Shown one piece after another: positions 7,186 through 13,056 of a stretch of 13,160 nt of DNA. The translations under genes and the position numbers were made by a program. Numbering within the stretch: position 1 is the first letter of the stretch; each line of letters opens with the position of its first letter. Source of the DNA: Candidatus Coatesiibacteriota bacterium (lineage in GTDB: Bacteria; RBG-13-66-14). The DNA is taken from contig DAOVLG010000013.1 of the NCBI GenBank assembly GCA_030631385.1, positions 1 through 13,160 of the forward strand. The letters are read 5' to 3'. The notes below the pieces were generated by a model, which was given only the letters and a program-made list of their open reading frames with translations, ran no database searches and was not told the origin of the DNA.

Positions 7186-7201
7186 CGACCGTGCACGGTC
7201 G
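7186..7201. promoter_or_regulatory. 16-bp perfect palindrome, candidate operator of the POR operon
   Basis: CGACCGTGCACGGTCG is its own reverse complement over all 16 bases. It lies 33 bases before the first POR start codon and covers the predicted transcription start. Such a site suits a dimeric repressor. As RNA it could also fold, and a run of seven T on the minus strand follows eight bases later, so a role as an attenuator is an alternative. Confidence 0.5.
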
Positions 7202-7202
7202 T

Positions 7203-7231
7203 TTATTAGAAAACCAGCCGGATACTAACAA
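7203..7231 (-). promoter_or_regulatory. Possible promoter of the POR operon
   Basis: Minus-strand TTGTTA (7231-7226), 17-base spacer, TAATAA (7208-7203). Both boxes match consensus only partly. The -35 lies in the loop of the rmuC terminator. The 16-bp palindrome starts two bases after the -10. Confidence 0.35.
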
Positions 7232-7243
7232 ATCACCGGCTGG
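7210..7243 (-). terminator. Terminator after rmuC
   Basis: Perfect eight-pair GC-rich stem CCAGCCGG/CCGGCTGG with a 14-base loop, followed on the minus strand by TTTTC. It begins about 31 bases past the rmuC stop and separates rmuC from the POR operon. Confidence 0.65.
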
Positions 7244-7274
7244 ATTACAAGGTCACAGGGCGGATGATTCTGGG

Positions 7275-8411
7275 TTATAAGCCGTTTTCGTCGGAGGGAA
7301 GCGCAGGCGGCTCCTGGCCGGGTAACAGCTCTGGCGCCTCCTCATCGGGTAACAGCTCCGGTCCCACCCCTTCGGATGCAAGCTGCCCTAGTTTAGTGTC
7401 GGCTCGTTCGAACTGCCTGCTGGCTAAATCATAGTTTTCTTTAGCCCAGCTTAGCTGCTTGCCTACCTTCTCGAAAGGCTCGCGGACCTGGTGGAAGGCC
7501 GTGGCCAACTCGGCCAACCCACGCATAATTTCCTCGGCCCTTTCCTCGATTTGCAAGCTCTTCAAACCAAGGTACACAGTGCGCAGATAGGCGAAGAGCA
7601 AACTAGGGCTAACTAAAACAATCTTTCTCTGGCTGGAGTATCCAAGAAGATCATCACTGGGGTTATCGAGGTATCGGCGCTGCGCTGCCTCAGCGTATAT
7701 GCCTTCGGCTGGTAGGAAAACAAAACCGAAATCCATGGTACCCGCCTCTGGACGAACGTATTTCGCCGCCTCGTCAACACGATCCTTGACAGCCTTGACG
7801 AAGGCATGTCGGGCGGCCTTTCGGGTTTTTTCATCCCCATCGAGGGACTGCTGCAATTGCTCAAAGGCTTCCAGGGGGAACTTCGCATCGATGGGCACCA
7901 AGCGGTTACCCAGTTTGACAACTGCGTCAACCCGCCCGCCGGTGGGTAGGTCATACTGCAACTGGTAATTCTCCTGCGGGAAGTTGTTGCCTAATACCAG
8001 CTCAAGTACGGTCTCGCCCAACATACCACGCTGTTTTGGCGCCCGGAGGAGGTCCCGCAGCTCACCGATAACGGCCGCCTGGCGGACCAGCTCCTCCGCC
8101 TTACCTTTGACCCCTTCAACTTGGGTCTCAATCTTGCCGAAATACTTCTCTAACTCCCTGCTCTGCATGCCTAGGGACTTGGCTAATTTTTCACGATTAT
8201 CTCCCAGCTCCTTAAGGAGCATCCGCTGTTGATTACTTAGTTGCTCAAGGAGTTTCTCTCTCAGATCACCGATCTCTTCAGCCTGTTTCTCATTGAGGGT
8301 TTTCAACTTAACCAGCTCGTCATGTGTCTTAGTATATCGGTCCTTTTTTGCTAGGATGATTACCAACAAGACCACAGTGATTCCAGCTAAAATAGGGGTA
8401 ATGTAATCCAT
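7275..8411 (-). CDS. rmuC: DNA recombination protein RmuC
   Basis: The 378 residues show a single N-terminal membrane helix (about 6-21, ILAGITVVLLVIIL), a long charged coiled coil (about 25-115), then the RmuC domain, a PD-(D/E)XK-like nuclease fold. It contains GMLGE at 129-133, GGRVDAVVKLG at 158-168, PIDAKFPLEAF at 173-183 and DFGFVFLPAEGIYAE at 227-241. E. coli RmuC limits recombination at small inverted repeats; its exact biochemistry is unsettled. The C-terminus carries a nine-residue repeat (ELLPDEEAP, ELLPGQEPP), seen in DNA as GGGTAACAGCTC at 7320 and 7347. The ATG has AAGGAGG upstream. The gene stands alone, with its own terminator. It looks AT-richer than its neighbours: one sampled line (8161-8220) is 29/60 G+C against 42/60 in hutI (541-600). 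This hints at separate ancestry. Confidence 0.93.
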   Translation of the reverse strand: MDYITPILAGITVVLLVIILAKKDRYTKTHDELVKLKTLNEKQAEEIGDLREKLLEQLSNQQRMLLKELGDNREKLAKSLGMQSRELEKYFGKIETQVEGVKGKAEELVRQAAVIGELRDLLRAPKQRGMLGETVLELVLGNNFPQENYQLQYDLPTGGRVDAVVKLGNRLVPIDAKFPLEAFEQLQQSLDGDEKTRKAARHAFVKAVKDRVDEAAKYVRPEAGTMDFGFVFLPAEGIYAEAAQRRYLDNPSDDLLGYSSQRKIVLVSPSLLFAYLRTVYLGLKSLQIEERAEEIMRGLAELATAFHQVREPFEKVGKQLSWAKENYDLASRQFERADTKLGQLASEGVGPELLPDEEAPELLPGQEPPALPSDENGL

Positions 8412-8485
8412 CGTCCCTCCTTATCTTTGTAAAGCTTACCACAAAGCGGTGACATATTCGCCAAATTGGTTGAGCTACCGTATTT

Positions 8486-8515
8486 TTGGGAAGGCGCAAT
8501 ATTTACTGCTAGAAT
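8486..8515 (+). promoter_or_regulatory. Promoter of the methyltransferase gene
   Basis: TTGGGA (8486-8491), 18-base spacer, TAGAAT (8510-8515) with TGC immediately before it, giving an extended -10. It lies in the 140-base divergent gap between rmuC and the methyltransferase frame and ends about 36 bases before the GTG start. Confidence 0.55.
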
Positions 8516-8551
8516 AAATGAACATTTGAGATTCAGCACCACCCTCGGAGG

Positions 8552-9073
8552 GTGTCCAGGCCCGAAAGCCCCCTCGCCAAGGTCGGCCTGAAGGTTGACC
8601 GCAGCATAACCAGCCTCTACTCGCCGAGCAAACTCCTCGACCGAGCAGTATTAGATAAACGGGAGGCGTTCTGCACCGAGGTGCTGGGAACACACCCCTT
8701 CGACGGCCCGGCCCTGGAGGTCGGCAACGGGATGGGCTACCTGAGCGCCGCCCTGGCCGACCGGGTCCACCACGTGGTCGCCCTGGACCGTTCGCAGACC
8801 CACTGCATCATCGCCGTTTCCATCCTCTGTTCCCTGGGCAAGGAGAACGTCACCGTTTTCCACGACTGTCTGCCGGGGCTGGCCTCTTCCAAGGACAAGG
8901 AGATCTCACCCCGGGAACGTTCCTTCGTTCTTGTTGCCTCCTACGACGGACTCCGCCGGGACAACCTTCTGGACTTTAACCTCCTGAGCCGGTACGTGCG
9001 GGCCTTCGGGGTGGTTCTGGTGGCCTTCCCGTCCTGGTGGTTCGGCTTGGTGAAGAGCAACGTGGAGAAGTAG
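8552..9073 (+). CDS. SAM-dependent methyltransferase, N-terminal part up to an in-frame TAG
   Basis: Class I methyltransferase-like Rossmann protein. SAM-binding motif I is GPALEVGNGMGYLS with Glu56, Gly58, Gly60 and Gly62. The next strand ends VVALDRS with Asp79, the expected adenosine-ribose acidic residue. A later strand is RSFVLVASYDGLRR. The substrate cannot be named. The GTG start is the best available, but GGAGG abuts it, so the N-terminus is uncertain; an upstream stop at 8519-8521 limits extension. The frame stops at TAG (9071-9073) after 173 residues, and the same frame then continues open for 82 more codons with protein-like sequence to TAG-TAA at 9320-9325. The natural product is therefore either truncated, read through, or inactivated. 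A promoter lies upstream, so the gene may still be transcribed. Confidence 0.62.
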   Translation: MSRPESPLAKVGLKVDRSITSLYSPSKLLDRAVLDKREAFCTEVLGTHPFDGPALEVGNGMGYLSAALADRVHHVVALDRSQTHCIIAVSILCSLGKENVTVFHDCLPGLASSKDKEISPRERSFVLVASYDGLRRDNLLDFNLLSRYVRAFGVVLVAFPSWWFGLVKSNVEK

Positions 9074-9322
9074 CTGTACACCCGTGGTCTCGCCGCCGGC
9101 TGGGAGGAAGGAGACTTGAGGGTCGGTGGAGGGTTAAAAGAACTCGACCGAGGGGAGGCGCCGTCCGAGACGGTCACGCTACCTTACATAGCGGCGATGA
9201 CCGGCCTCGGCGGGGTCTACGATTTCAAGAACAACCATCCACACCCTGATTGGCACGGACCGAAGTCCTTCGAGGTACAGATGTCCTGGCGACTCTACCA
9301 TCAGACCTCGACCGAGGAGTAG
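9074..9322 (+). pseudogene. Downstream part of the methyltransferase frame beyond TAG
   Basis: In the same frame as the 8552-9073 segment, starting right after its TAG. It reads LYTRGLAAGWEEGDLRVGGG, then LKELDRGEAPSETVTLPYIA, then MTGLGGVYDFKNNHPHPDW and GPKSFEVQMSWRLYH, ending TAG followed at once by TAA. The residue mix and ending look like the true C-terminus of the methyltransferase. A CAG-to-TAG change would account for the break. Without readthrough it has no good start of its own; a TTG at 9116 follows GGAGGAAGGAG-type purines, but reinitiation there is speculative. Confidence 0.55.
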
Positions 9323-9367
9323 TAAGAAAAATACCCCACCAGCGGGATAGAGCGTCGTAACACTGTC

Positions 9368-9392
9368 AAAAATGGGAGGCTGCTAACCTCCC
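9368..9392 (-). terminator. Terminator of rpmB
   Basis: Minus-strand stem GGGAGG-TTAGCAG-CCTCCC, then A and TTTTT, 25 bases after the rpmB stop. It may also act weakly on plus-strand transcripts from the methyltransferase. Confidence 0.7.
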
Positions 9393-9417
9393 TCTTGATT
9401 AAAAGCCCAAAAAACAG

Positions 9418-9606
9418 TTACGGTTTAACGACCTTACCGGAGCGCAGGCACCGCGTGCAAACCCGGATACGCTTCACCTTCCCGTCCACCACTGCGCGGA
9501 CCTTTACGATGTTGGGCTTGAAGACGCGTTTGGTGTGCCGCATCGAGTGGCTGACGTTATGTCCCGATGTGGTGCCCTTGCCGCAGATTTCGCAACGTTG
9601 ACTCAT
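9418..9606 (-). CDS. rpmB: 50S ribosomal protein L28
   Basis: A 62-residue protein beginning MSQRCEICGKGTTSGHNVSH, followed by MRHTKRVFKPNIVKVRA and RIRVCTRCLRSGKVVK, the standard bacterial L28 pattern. Two cysteine pairs (5/8 and 50/53) make it the zinc-ribbon form. It binds 23S rRNA in the large subunit near the exit-site region. I chose ATG 9606 over the upstream GTG at 9633 because L28 proteins start at this methionine and AAGGGA is six bases before it. It has its own promoter and terminator and is divergent from dnaX. Confidence 0.95.
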   Translation of the reverse strand: MSQRCEICGKGTTSGHNVSHSMRHTKRVFKPNIVKVRAVVDGKVKRIRVCTRCLRSGKVVKP

Positions 9607-9645
9607 ACACGTTCCCTTAACAGGTTCCACCAATTAAGCGGCGGT

Positions 9646-9675
9646 AGCCTAACACGCCCGTCAGCCGCCTGTCAA
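9646..9675 (-). promoter_or_regulatory. Promoter of rpmB
   Basis: Minus-strand perfect -35 TTGACA (9675-9670), 18-base spacer ending TGT, -10 TAGGCT (9651-9646). The TGn extension compensates for a poor -10. It lies 40 bases before the L28 start. Confidence 0.6.
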
Positions 9676-9745
9676 GCCCCGCACCTGGTTAACCTGCCCT
9701 GCAAGCCCAACCCGCGTCGGGGTGGCGGGAAGCGGAGCGCTGGTT

Positions 9746-9751
9746 TATAAT
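9746..9751 (+). promoter_or_regulatory. -10 box for dnaX-ybaB
   Basis: Perfect TATAAT 28 bases before the dnaX ATG. No good -35 at 17 bases (TGGCGG only). Confidence 0.5.
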
Positions 9752-9779
9752 CTTCGGTGTTCCAAAGAAGAGGTGAAGG

Positions 9780-11378
9780 ATGAGCTACCAGGTCATCGCA
9801 CGCAAGTGGCGGCCCCAGGTTTTCAGCGAGGTCATCGGCCAGCAGCACATCTGCCGGATGCTTCAAAACGCCGTGCGTCAGAGCCGCGTCGGTCACGCCT
9901 ACCTCTTCGCCGGTCCACGCGGCGTGGGAAAGACGACCACGGCCCGCCTGCTGGCGAAGGCCCTTAACTGCGTATCCGGCCCCACGCCGGAGCCCTGTAA
10001 CAACTGCGAACAGTGCCGCTCCATCGCCGTGGGCGCCAACGTGGATGTGATCGAGATTGATGCCGCCTCGAACCGCGGCATAGACGAGATACGGGCGCTG
10101 CGCGAGAACGTGAAGTTCGCCCCGGCCGGCGGCCGGTACAAGATTTACATCATTGACGAGGTCCACATGCTCACGCGGGAGGCCTTCAACGCCCTTTTAA
10201 AAACGCTGGAGGAGCCGCCGGGCCACGCCGTCTTCGTCCTGGCCACCACCAACCCCGACCGGCTGCCCCCCACGATCACCAGCCGCTGCCAACACCTCAC
10301 CTTCCGCCGCATCCCCACCGCCGATATCGCCGCCCTCCTGGAGAGGATCGCCCGGGAGGAGGGCTATGAGCTTGACCATGAGGCCGCGCTGCTCGTGGCC
10401 CGTTCAGCCGGAGGGGCGATCCGCGATGCCGAAAGCACCCTGGAGCAGCTCTTCGCCTATGGAGAGAAGAGGATCACCCTCGACGAGGCCCGGGCGGTTC
10501 TGGGGAAGGTCGGGGTGGATACGCTCCTGGAGCTGACCCGCGCCGTACTGGACGGCAACGCCGGTACCGTCGTCCGCAGCGTCTCCGACATCGTGGACTC
10601 GGGGGTGGACCCCCGGGTCCTCGCCGAGGAGCTGTTATCCCTCTGGCGTGACCAATTCATCCTTTCCCTGGGCGGCGAGGTGGGGGAGTTGGCCGAATTT
10701 GCCATCGAAGATCTGGGGCGCGATACCACCTCGGAGAGCTGGATCTCCTTCCTGGCCCCCCTGCGGCGGACCCTGGTCGAGCTGAAACTCTCCCGCCAAC
10801 CCCGCCTGACCCTTGAGCTGGCCCTGGTGGAGCTGTCCCAACTGCCCAAACTGGTCTCCCTGACCGAGCTGGTGGAGAGGTTCAGGGGTGAGGAACCGGT
10901 TAACCCGGGAAAGATACAGAAGTCAGCTCCAACCGAGACCAAGCCGGAAGCAGCCATCAAAAACCGTGATGGCGCACGCTGGGAGGAATTCCTCACTCAC
11001 CTGCGGAGAACCAACACGAGCATCGGTGCCTTCGCTGCAGAGGCCCGGGAGGTTCGCCTGGAAGACGACAGGCTCACCCTTATCTTCCCTCCCGAATACG
11101 ACTTTCATCAGCAGCAGCTCCGTAAGATGGAGAACGTGCGCATCATCGAGCGCGCGGCCGCCGGTTTCTACTCTAGACCGATCACCTTCGAGGCGCTCGT
11201 CGAAGATGCATCGGAAGGTGCGGCGGAGAAACCGGTTGATACTCGGGCGGAAAAGCCTAATACCGACATTGATCTGGAGGGCCTTCCGGCGAAGGAGCGA
11301 CAAGCCGTCCAGAAGACGATCGAGGTCTTCAACGCCCGGGTGATCAGGATAGACAAGGATCGTGGAGGAGAGTCATAA
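9780..11378 (+). CDS. dnaX: DNA polymerase III subunit tau (and possibly gamma)
   Basis: ATPase of the clamp loader, which opens the beta clamp and ties polymerase cores to the replisome. The start YQVIARKWRPQVFSEVIGQ is diagnostic. Walker A is GPRGVGKT at 45-52. The zinc module uses Cys64, Cys73, Cys76 and Cys79. Walker B is IIDEVHM near 124-130. Sensor 1 is ATTNPDRLPPTITSRC at about 155-170, with the SRC arginine finger. Domains II and III run to about 370, then come a polar linker and a C-terminal alpha/beta tail (WEEFLTHLRRTNTSIGAF onward). At 532 residues it is shorter than E. coli tau (643) but typical of other phyla. The ATG follows AGAGGTGAAGG. A weak -1 shift site occurs in the linker at 10959-10969. 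ybaB follows after 19 bases. Confidence 0.96.
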   Translation: MSYQVIARKWRPQVFSEVIGQQHICRMLQNAVRQSRVGHAYLFAGPRGVGKTTTARLLAKALNCVSGPTPEPCNNCEQCRSIAVGANVDVIEIDAASNRGIDEIRALRENVKFAPAGGRYKIYIIDEVHMLTREAFNALLKTLEEPPGHAVFVLATTNPDRLPPTITSRCQHLTFRRIPTADIAALLERIAREEGYELDHEAALLVARSAGGAIRDAESTLEQLFAYGEKRITLDEARAVLGKVGVDTLLELTRAVLDGNAGTVVRSVSDIVDSGVDPRVLAEELLSLWRDQFILSLGGEVGELAEFAIEDLGRDTTSESWISFLAPLRRTLVELKLSRQPRLTLELALVELSQLPKLVSLTELVERFRGEEPVNPGKIQKSAPTETKPEAAIKNRDGARWEEFLTHLRRTNTSIGAFAAEAREVRLEDDRLTLIFPPEYDFHQQQLRKMENVRIIERAAAGFYSRPITFEALVEDASEGAAEKPVDTRAEKPNTDIDLEGLPAKERQAVQKTIEVFNARVIRIDKDRGGES

Positions 11379-11397
11379 GAATATGGGAGGAACGAAC

Positions 11398-11745
11398 ATG
11401 GCACCCGGTGCAGGTATGGGCGGATTCATGGCCCAGGCCCAGCGGCTTCAGGCGAAGATAGCCGAGATTCAGCAGAAGCTGAGGGAAACGGTTGTCGAGG
11501 GTCGGGCCGGGGGTGGTTTGGTCAAGGCCAAGATGAACGGCCACCACGATGTGATCCGCGTGATCATCGAGACCGGGGCCGTGGACCCGGATGACTATGA
11601 GCTCCTGGAGGACCTGATCGTTGCCGCCATCACCGACGCCCGGGTCAAGGCCGACGAGATGGTTCGGGACGAGATGGCCAGGGCGGCCCAGGAGGTGGGG
11701 ATACCGCCGGCGATCGCCGAGCAGATGATGGGCGGCGGTCTCTAA
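11398..11745 (+). CDS. ybaB: YbaB/EbfC family nucleoid-associated protein
   Basis: Small DNA-binding protein of 115 residues from the ATG at 11398. It begins with a glycine/methionine-rich start (MAPGAGMGGFMAQAQRLQAK), then the helical IAEIQQKL, the core LRETVVEGRAGGGLVKAKMNGHHDVIRVII, and DYELLEDLIVAAITDARVKA. The end GIPPAIAEQMMGGGL is typical. These proteins form dimers that bind DNA at the nucleoid. I prefer 11398 because GGGAGG lies seven bases upstream; earlier GTG or ATG codons would overlap dnaX or lie closer to it. It is co-directional with dnaX at 19 bases, the widespread dnaX-ybaB pair. The usual third member, recR, is absent here. Confidence 0.93.
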   Translation: MAPGAGMGGFMAQAQRLQAKIAEIQQKLRETVVEGRAGGGLVKAKMNGHHDVIRVIIETGAVDPDDYELLEDLIVAAITDARVKADEMVRDEMARAAQEVGIPPAIAEQMMGGGL

Positions 11746-11775
11746 CGGCGCAAATCACACCCCGCAAGCCCCCTC

Positions 11776-11805
11776 TTGGACTATTCACCAAATCTGGACT
11801 ATACT
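11776..11805 (+). promoter_or_regulatory. Possible promoter of the bifunctional-nuclease-family gene
   Basis: TTGGAC (11776-11781), 18-base spacer, TATACT (11800-11805). The two boxes overlap a direct repeat TGGACTAT (11777-11784 and 11795-11802). It would start transcription about 20 bases before the ATG at 11833. Confidence 0.45.
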
Positions 11806-11832
11806 ACCTGTAGGATGACTCAGGAGCGGGAC

Positions 11833-12321
11833 ATGAACGGTGATCAAGAGATACCCGTTGACGTAGCCGGGATCGCCTTCGACCCCAAGAAGAAGTCGCC
11901 GGTGGTAATCCTGCGTGATGCCGAGGCCGAACGGGTATTACCGATCTGGGTGGGTTCCTTCGAGGCCAACGCCATCATCGCGGAGAAGGAAAAGGTCAAG
12001 TCCCCGCGCCCGATGACCCACGATCTCCTCAAGCGGGTCGTGCTGACCCTGGGCGCCAGCGTGGACCGTTTGGTCATCACCGAGATCCGGGACAACACCT
12101 TCTACGCCGAGCTACACCTCGTGTTCGGGGAGGACGAGATACTCTTAGACTGCCGCCCCTCCGACGGCATCGCCCTGGCCCTGCGCTTCAACGCGCCGAT
12201 CTTCGTGGCCGAATCCGTGCTCGCCTTTGAGGAATCAAAACAACAGGACACCATCCTCAACTCCGAGGACATCTCCCGCTTCCTGGACGGCCTGACCCCC
12301 GACGACTTCGAGAAACGCTGA
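11833..12321 (+). CDS. Bifunctional nuclease (BFN/DUF151) family protein
   Basis: Cytoplasmic protein of 162 residues covering one complete BFN/DUF151 domain. Conserved stretches are LPIWVGSFEANAI at 36-48, RPMTHDLLKRV at 59-69, TFYAELHLVFG at 89-99, and DCRPSDGIALALRFNAPIFV at 106-125. A plant member was reported to have RNase and DNase activity; bacterial members are mostly uncharacterised, so the activity here is inferred only from the family. I chose ATG 11833 (MNGDQEIPVDV) because AGGAG is six bases upstream; ATG 11815 or a TTG further back would add residues outside the domain. It follows ybaB by 87 bases with its own promoter-like boxes and is followed by a terminator. Confidence 0.9.
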   Translation: MNGDQEIPVDVAGIAFDPKKKSPVVILRDAEAERVLPIWVGSFEANAIIAEKEKVKSPRPMTHDLLKRVVLTLGASVDRLVITEIRDNTFYAELHLVFGEDEILLDCRPSDGIALALRFNAPIFVAESVLAFEESKQQDTILNSEDISRFLDGLTPDDFEKR

Positions 12322-12345
12322 ATCCACTATATTTGTAATACTGTA

Positions 12346-12368
12346 AGGAGAACCGCCAGGGTTCTCCT
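12346..12368 (+). terminator. Probable terminator after the BFN-family gene
   Basis: Nine-pair stem AGGAGAACC-GCCAG-GGTTCTCCT starting 25 bases past the stop, followed by a weak pyrimidine tract (CTTCTAT). Confidence 0.5.
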
Positions 12369-12590
12369 CTTCTATACACTTTCGAGTAGTGATAATCACT
12401 TGGTTGTGGGTCGGTTCAGGAGCATACGCCGTAACTAATTCAACGTATTTGGATCGTTTTGATTGCTGAAGCGGAACGGCCACTCGCGGAAAAGCTGTGG
12501 ATGTTATGGTTGAATCGGTGGTGGTGCATCGTTATCCACCGTTTGGGAAAAACCCCGGTCGAGGTGGGCTTTCCCGCGGCGAAGCGGTCG
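12369..12590. other. Intergenic region without a convincing gene
   Basis: No frame here has a ribosome site or family features. It holds a 13-base palindrome AGTGAT-A-ATCACT at 12388-12400, which could be a protein-binding site. It also has two imperfect DnaA-box-like words, TGTGGATGT and TTATCCACC near 12497 and 12532, too few and too degenerate to call an origin. Confidence 0.4.
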
Positions 12591-12615
12591 GTAAGGGACG
12601 GACATTCCGCCCTAC
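12591..12615. repeat. Palindromic intergenic repeat, copy A (degenerate)
   Basis: GTAAGGGACGG...CCGCCCTAC pairs end to end apart from two single-base bulges, with a core CGGA/TCCG. It shares the GTA(G)GGG opening with the next copies. Confidence 0.45.
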
Positions 12616-12641
12616 AGGTTAACATGCACATCTTCGCCTTC

Positions 12642-12670
12642 GTAGGGCAGCCGCTCTGCGGGCTGAATCG
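12642..12670. repeat. Palindromic intergenic repeat, copy B
   Basis: Begins GTAGGGCAGCCGC, then TCT, then GCGGGCTG. CAGCCGC pairs with GCGGGCTG with one extra G. It has the same GTAGGG start and GC-rich hairpin as copies C and D. Confidence 0.45.
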
Positions 12671-12762
12671 TATCTCCGTTACGAGAGTAGTTATTGTTTG
12701 AATGCATTTGCCGCGAGCTATGTGTAATCAACAGTTTCCGCTAGTCGCTTCCGCGATACACT

Positions 12763-12789
12763 AAGACAAGGGGTTTCTACCCCTTGTTT
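12763..12789. terminator. Terminator-like hairpin
   Basis: Perfect nine-pair stem ACAAGGGGT-TTCT-ACCCCTTGT, extended by weaker pairs, with TTTC following on the plus strand. It could stop transcripts arriving from either side, since nuclease-family and etfA transcripts converge on this region. Confidence 0.4.
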
Positions 12790-12793
12790 CAAT

Positions 12794-12822
12794 GTAGGGG
12801 CGGCCCTCTGTGGCCGCCCGCG
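12794..12822. repeat. Palindromic intergenic repeat, copy C
   Basis: GTAGGGGCGGCC, CTCTGT loop, GGCCGCCCGC: an eight-pair perfect stem GGGCGGCC/GGCCGCCC. It shares both its opening (GTAGGGGC) and closing (GCCCGC) with copy D at 12862. Confidence 0.6.
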
Positions 12823-12823
12823 G

Positions 12824-12841
12824 GAGGGTCAACAGACCCTC
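12824..12841. repeat. Seven-pair hairpin between repeat copies
   Basis: Perfect GAGGGTC-AACA-GACCCTC directly after copy C. It lacks the GTAGGGGC opening, so it may be a spacer hairpin or a trimmed relative. Confidence 0.4.
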
Positions 12842-12861
12842 ACCTGCGACGCATAACGAAC

Positions 12862-12889
12862 GTAGGGGCCGACCTTCAGGTCGGCCCGC
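12862..12889. repeat. Palindromic intergenic repeat, copy D
   Basis: GTAGGGGCCGACC, TTCA loop, GGTCGGCCCGC: a nine-pair perfect stem. Flanks match copy C while the arms differ by compensating changes, as expected of a mobile or RNA-structured repeat family. Confidence 0.6.
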
Positions 12890-13056
12890 ATCAACATCCA
12901 GAGTCTGTACCAAACGGTGGTTTATAACGTAACTTTCGCTTGTTCATCTGTGAGGGATTGTTTCGCTTAAACTGACGAAGCGATCCAAACACACTGAATT
13001 ACCCGCAGGAAACACTTCACCGCTAGTCCGAAACGGGCAGAAAATCTGTCAAGGTA
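12890..13056. other. Intergenic tail before etfA
   Basis: Nothing coding is seen. It has one six-pair inverted repeat TCGCTT/AAGCGA (12963-12983) without a T-run. No clear terminator lies directly after etfA. Confidence 0.35.

Noticed and set aside
9604..9633. Upstream GTG start for L28
   Set aside because: It would add nine residues not found in L28 proteins, and the AAGGGA site points to the internal ATG at 9606.
12490..12545. DnaA-box-like words suggesting an origin
   Set aside because: Only two, both imperfect, with no AT-rich unwinding region and no dnaA or dnaN nearby.
12459..12701. 80-codon open frame in the right-hand intergenic region
   Set aside because: It runs through two palindromic repeats, has no ribosome site and no recognisable protein pattern.
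12591..12889. CRISPR array
   Set aside because: The repeats differ in sequence, are themselves palindromes, and spacing is irregular. No cas genes.
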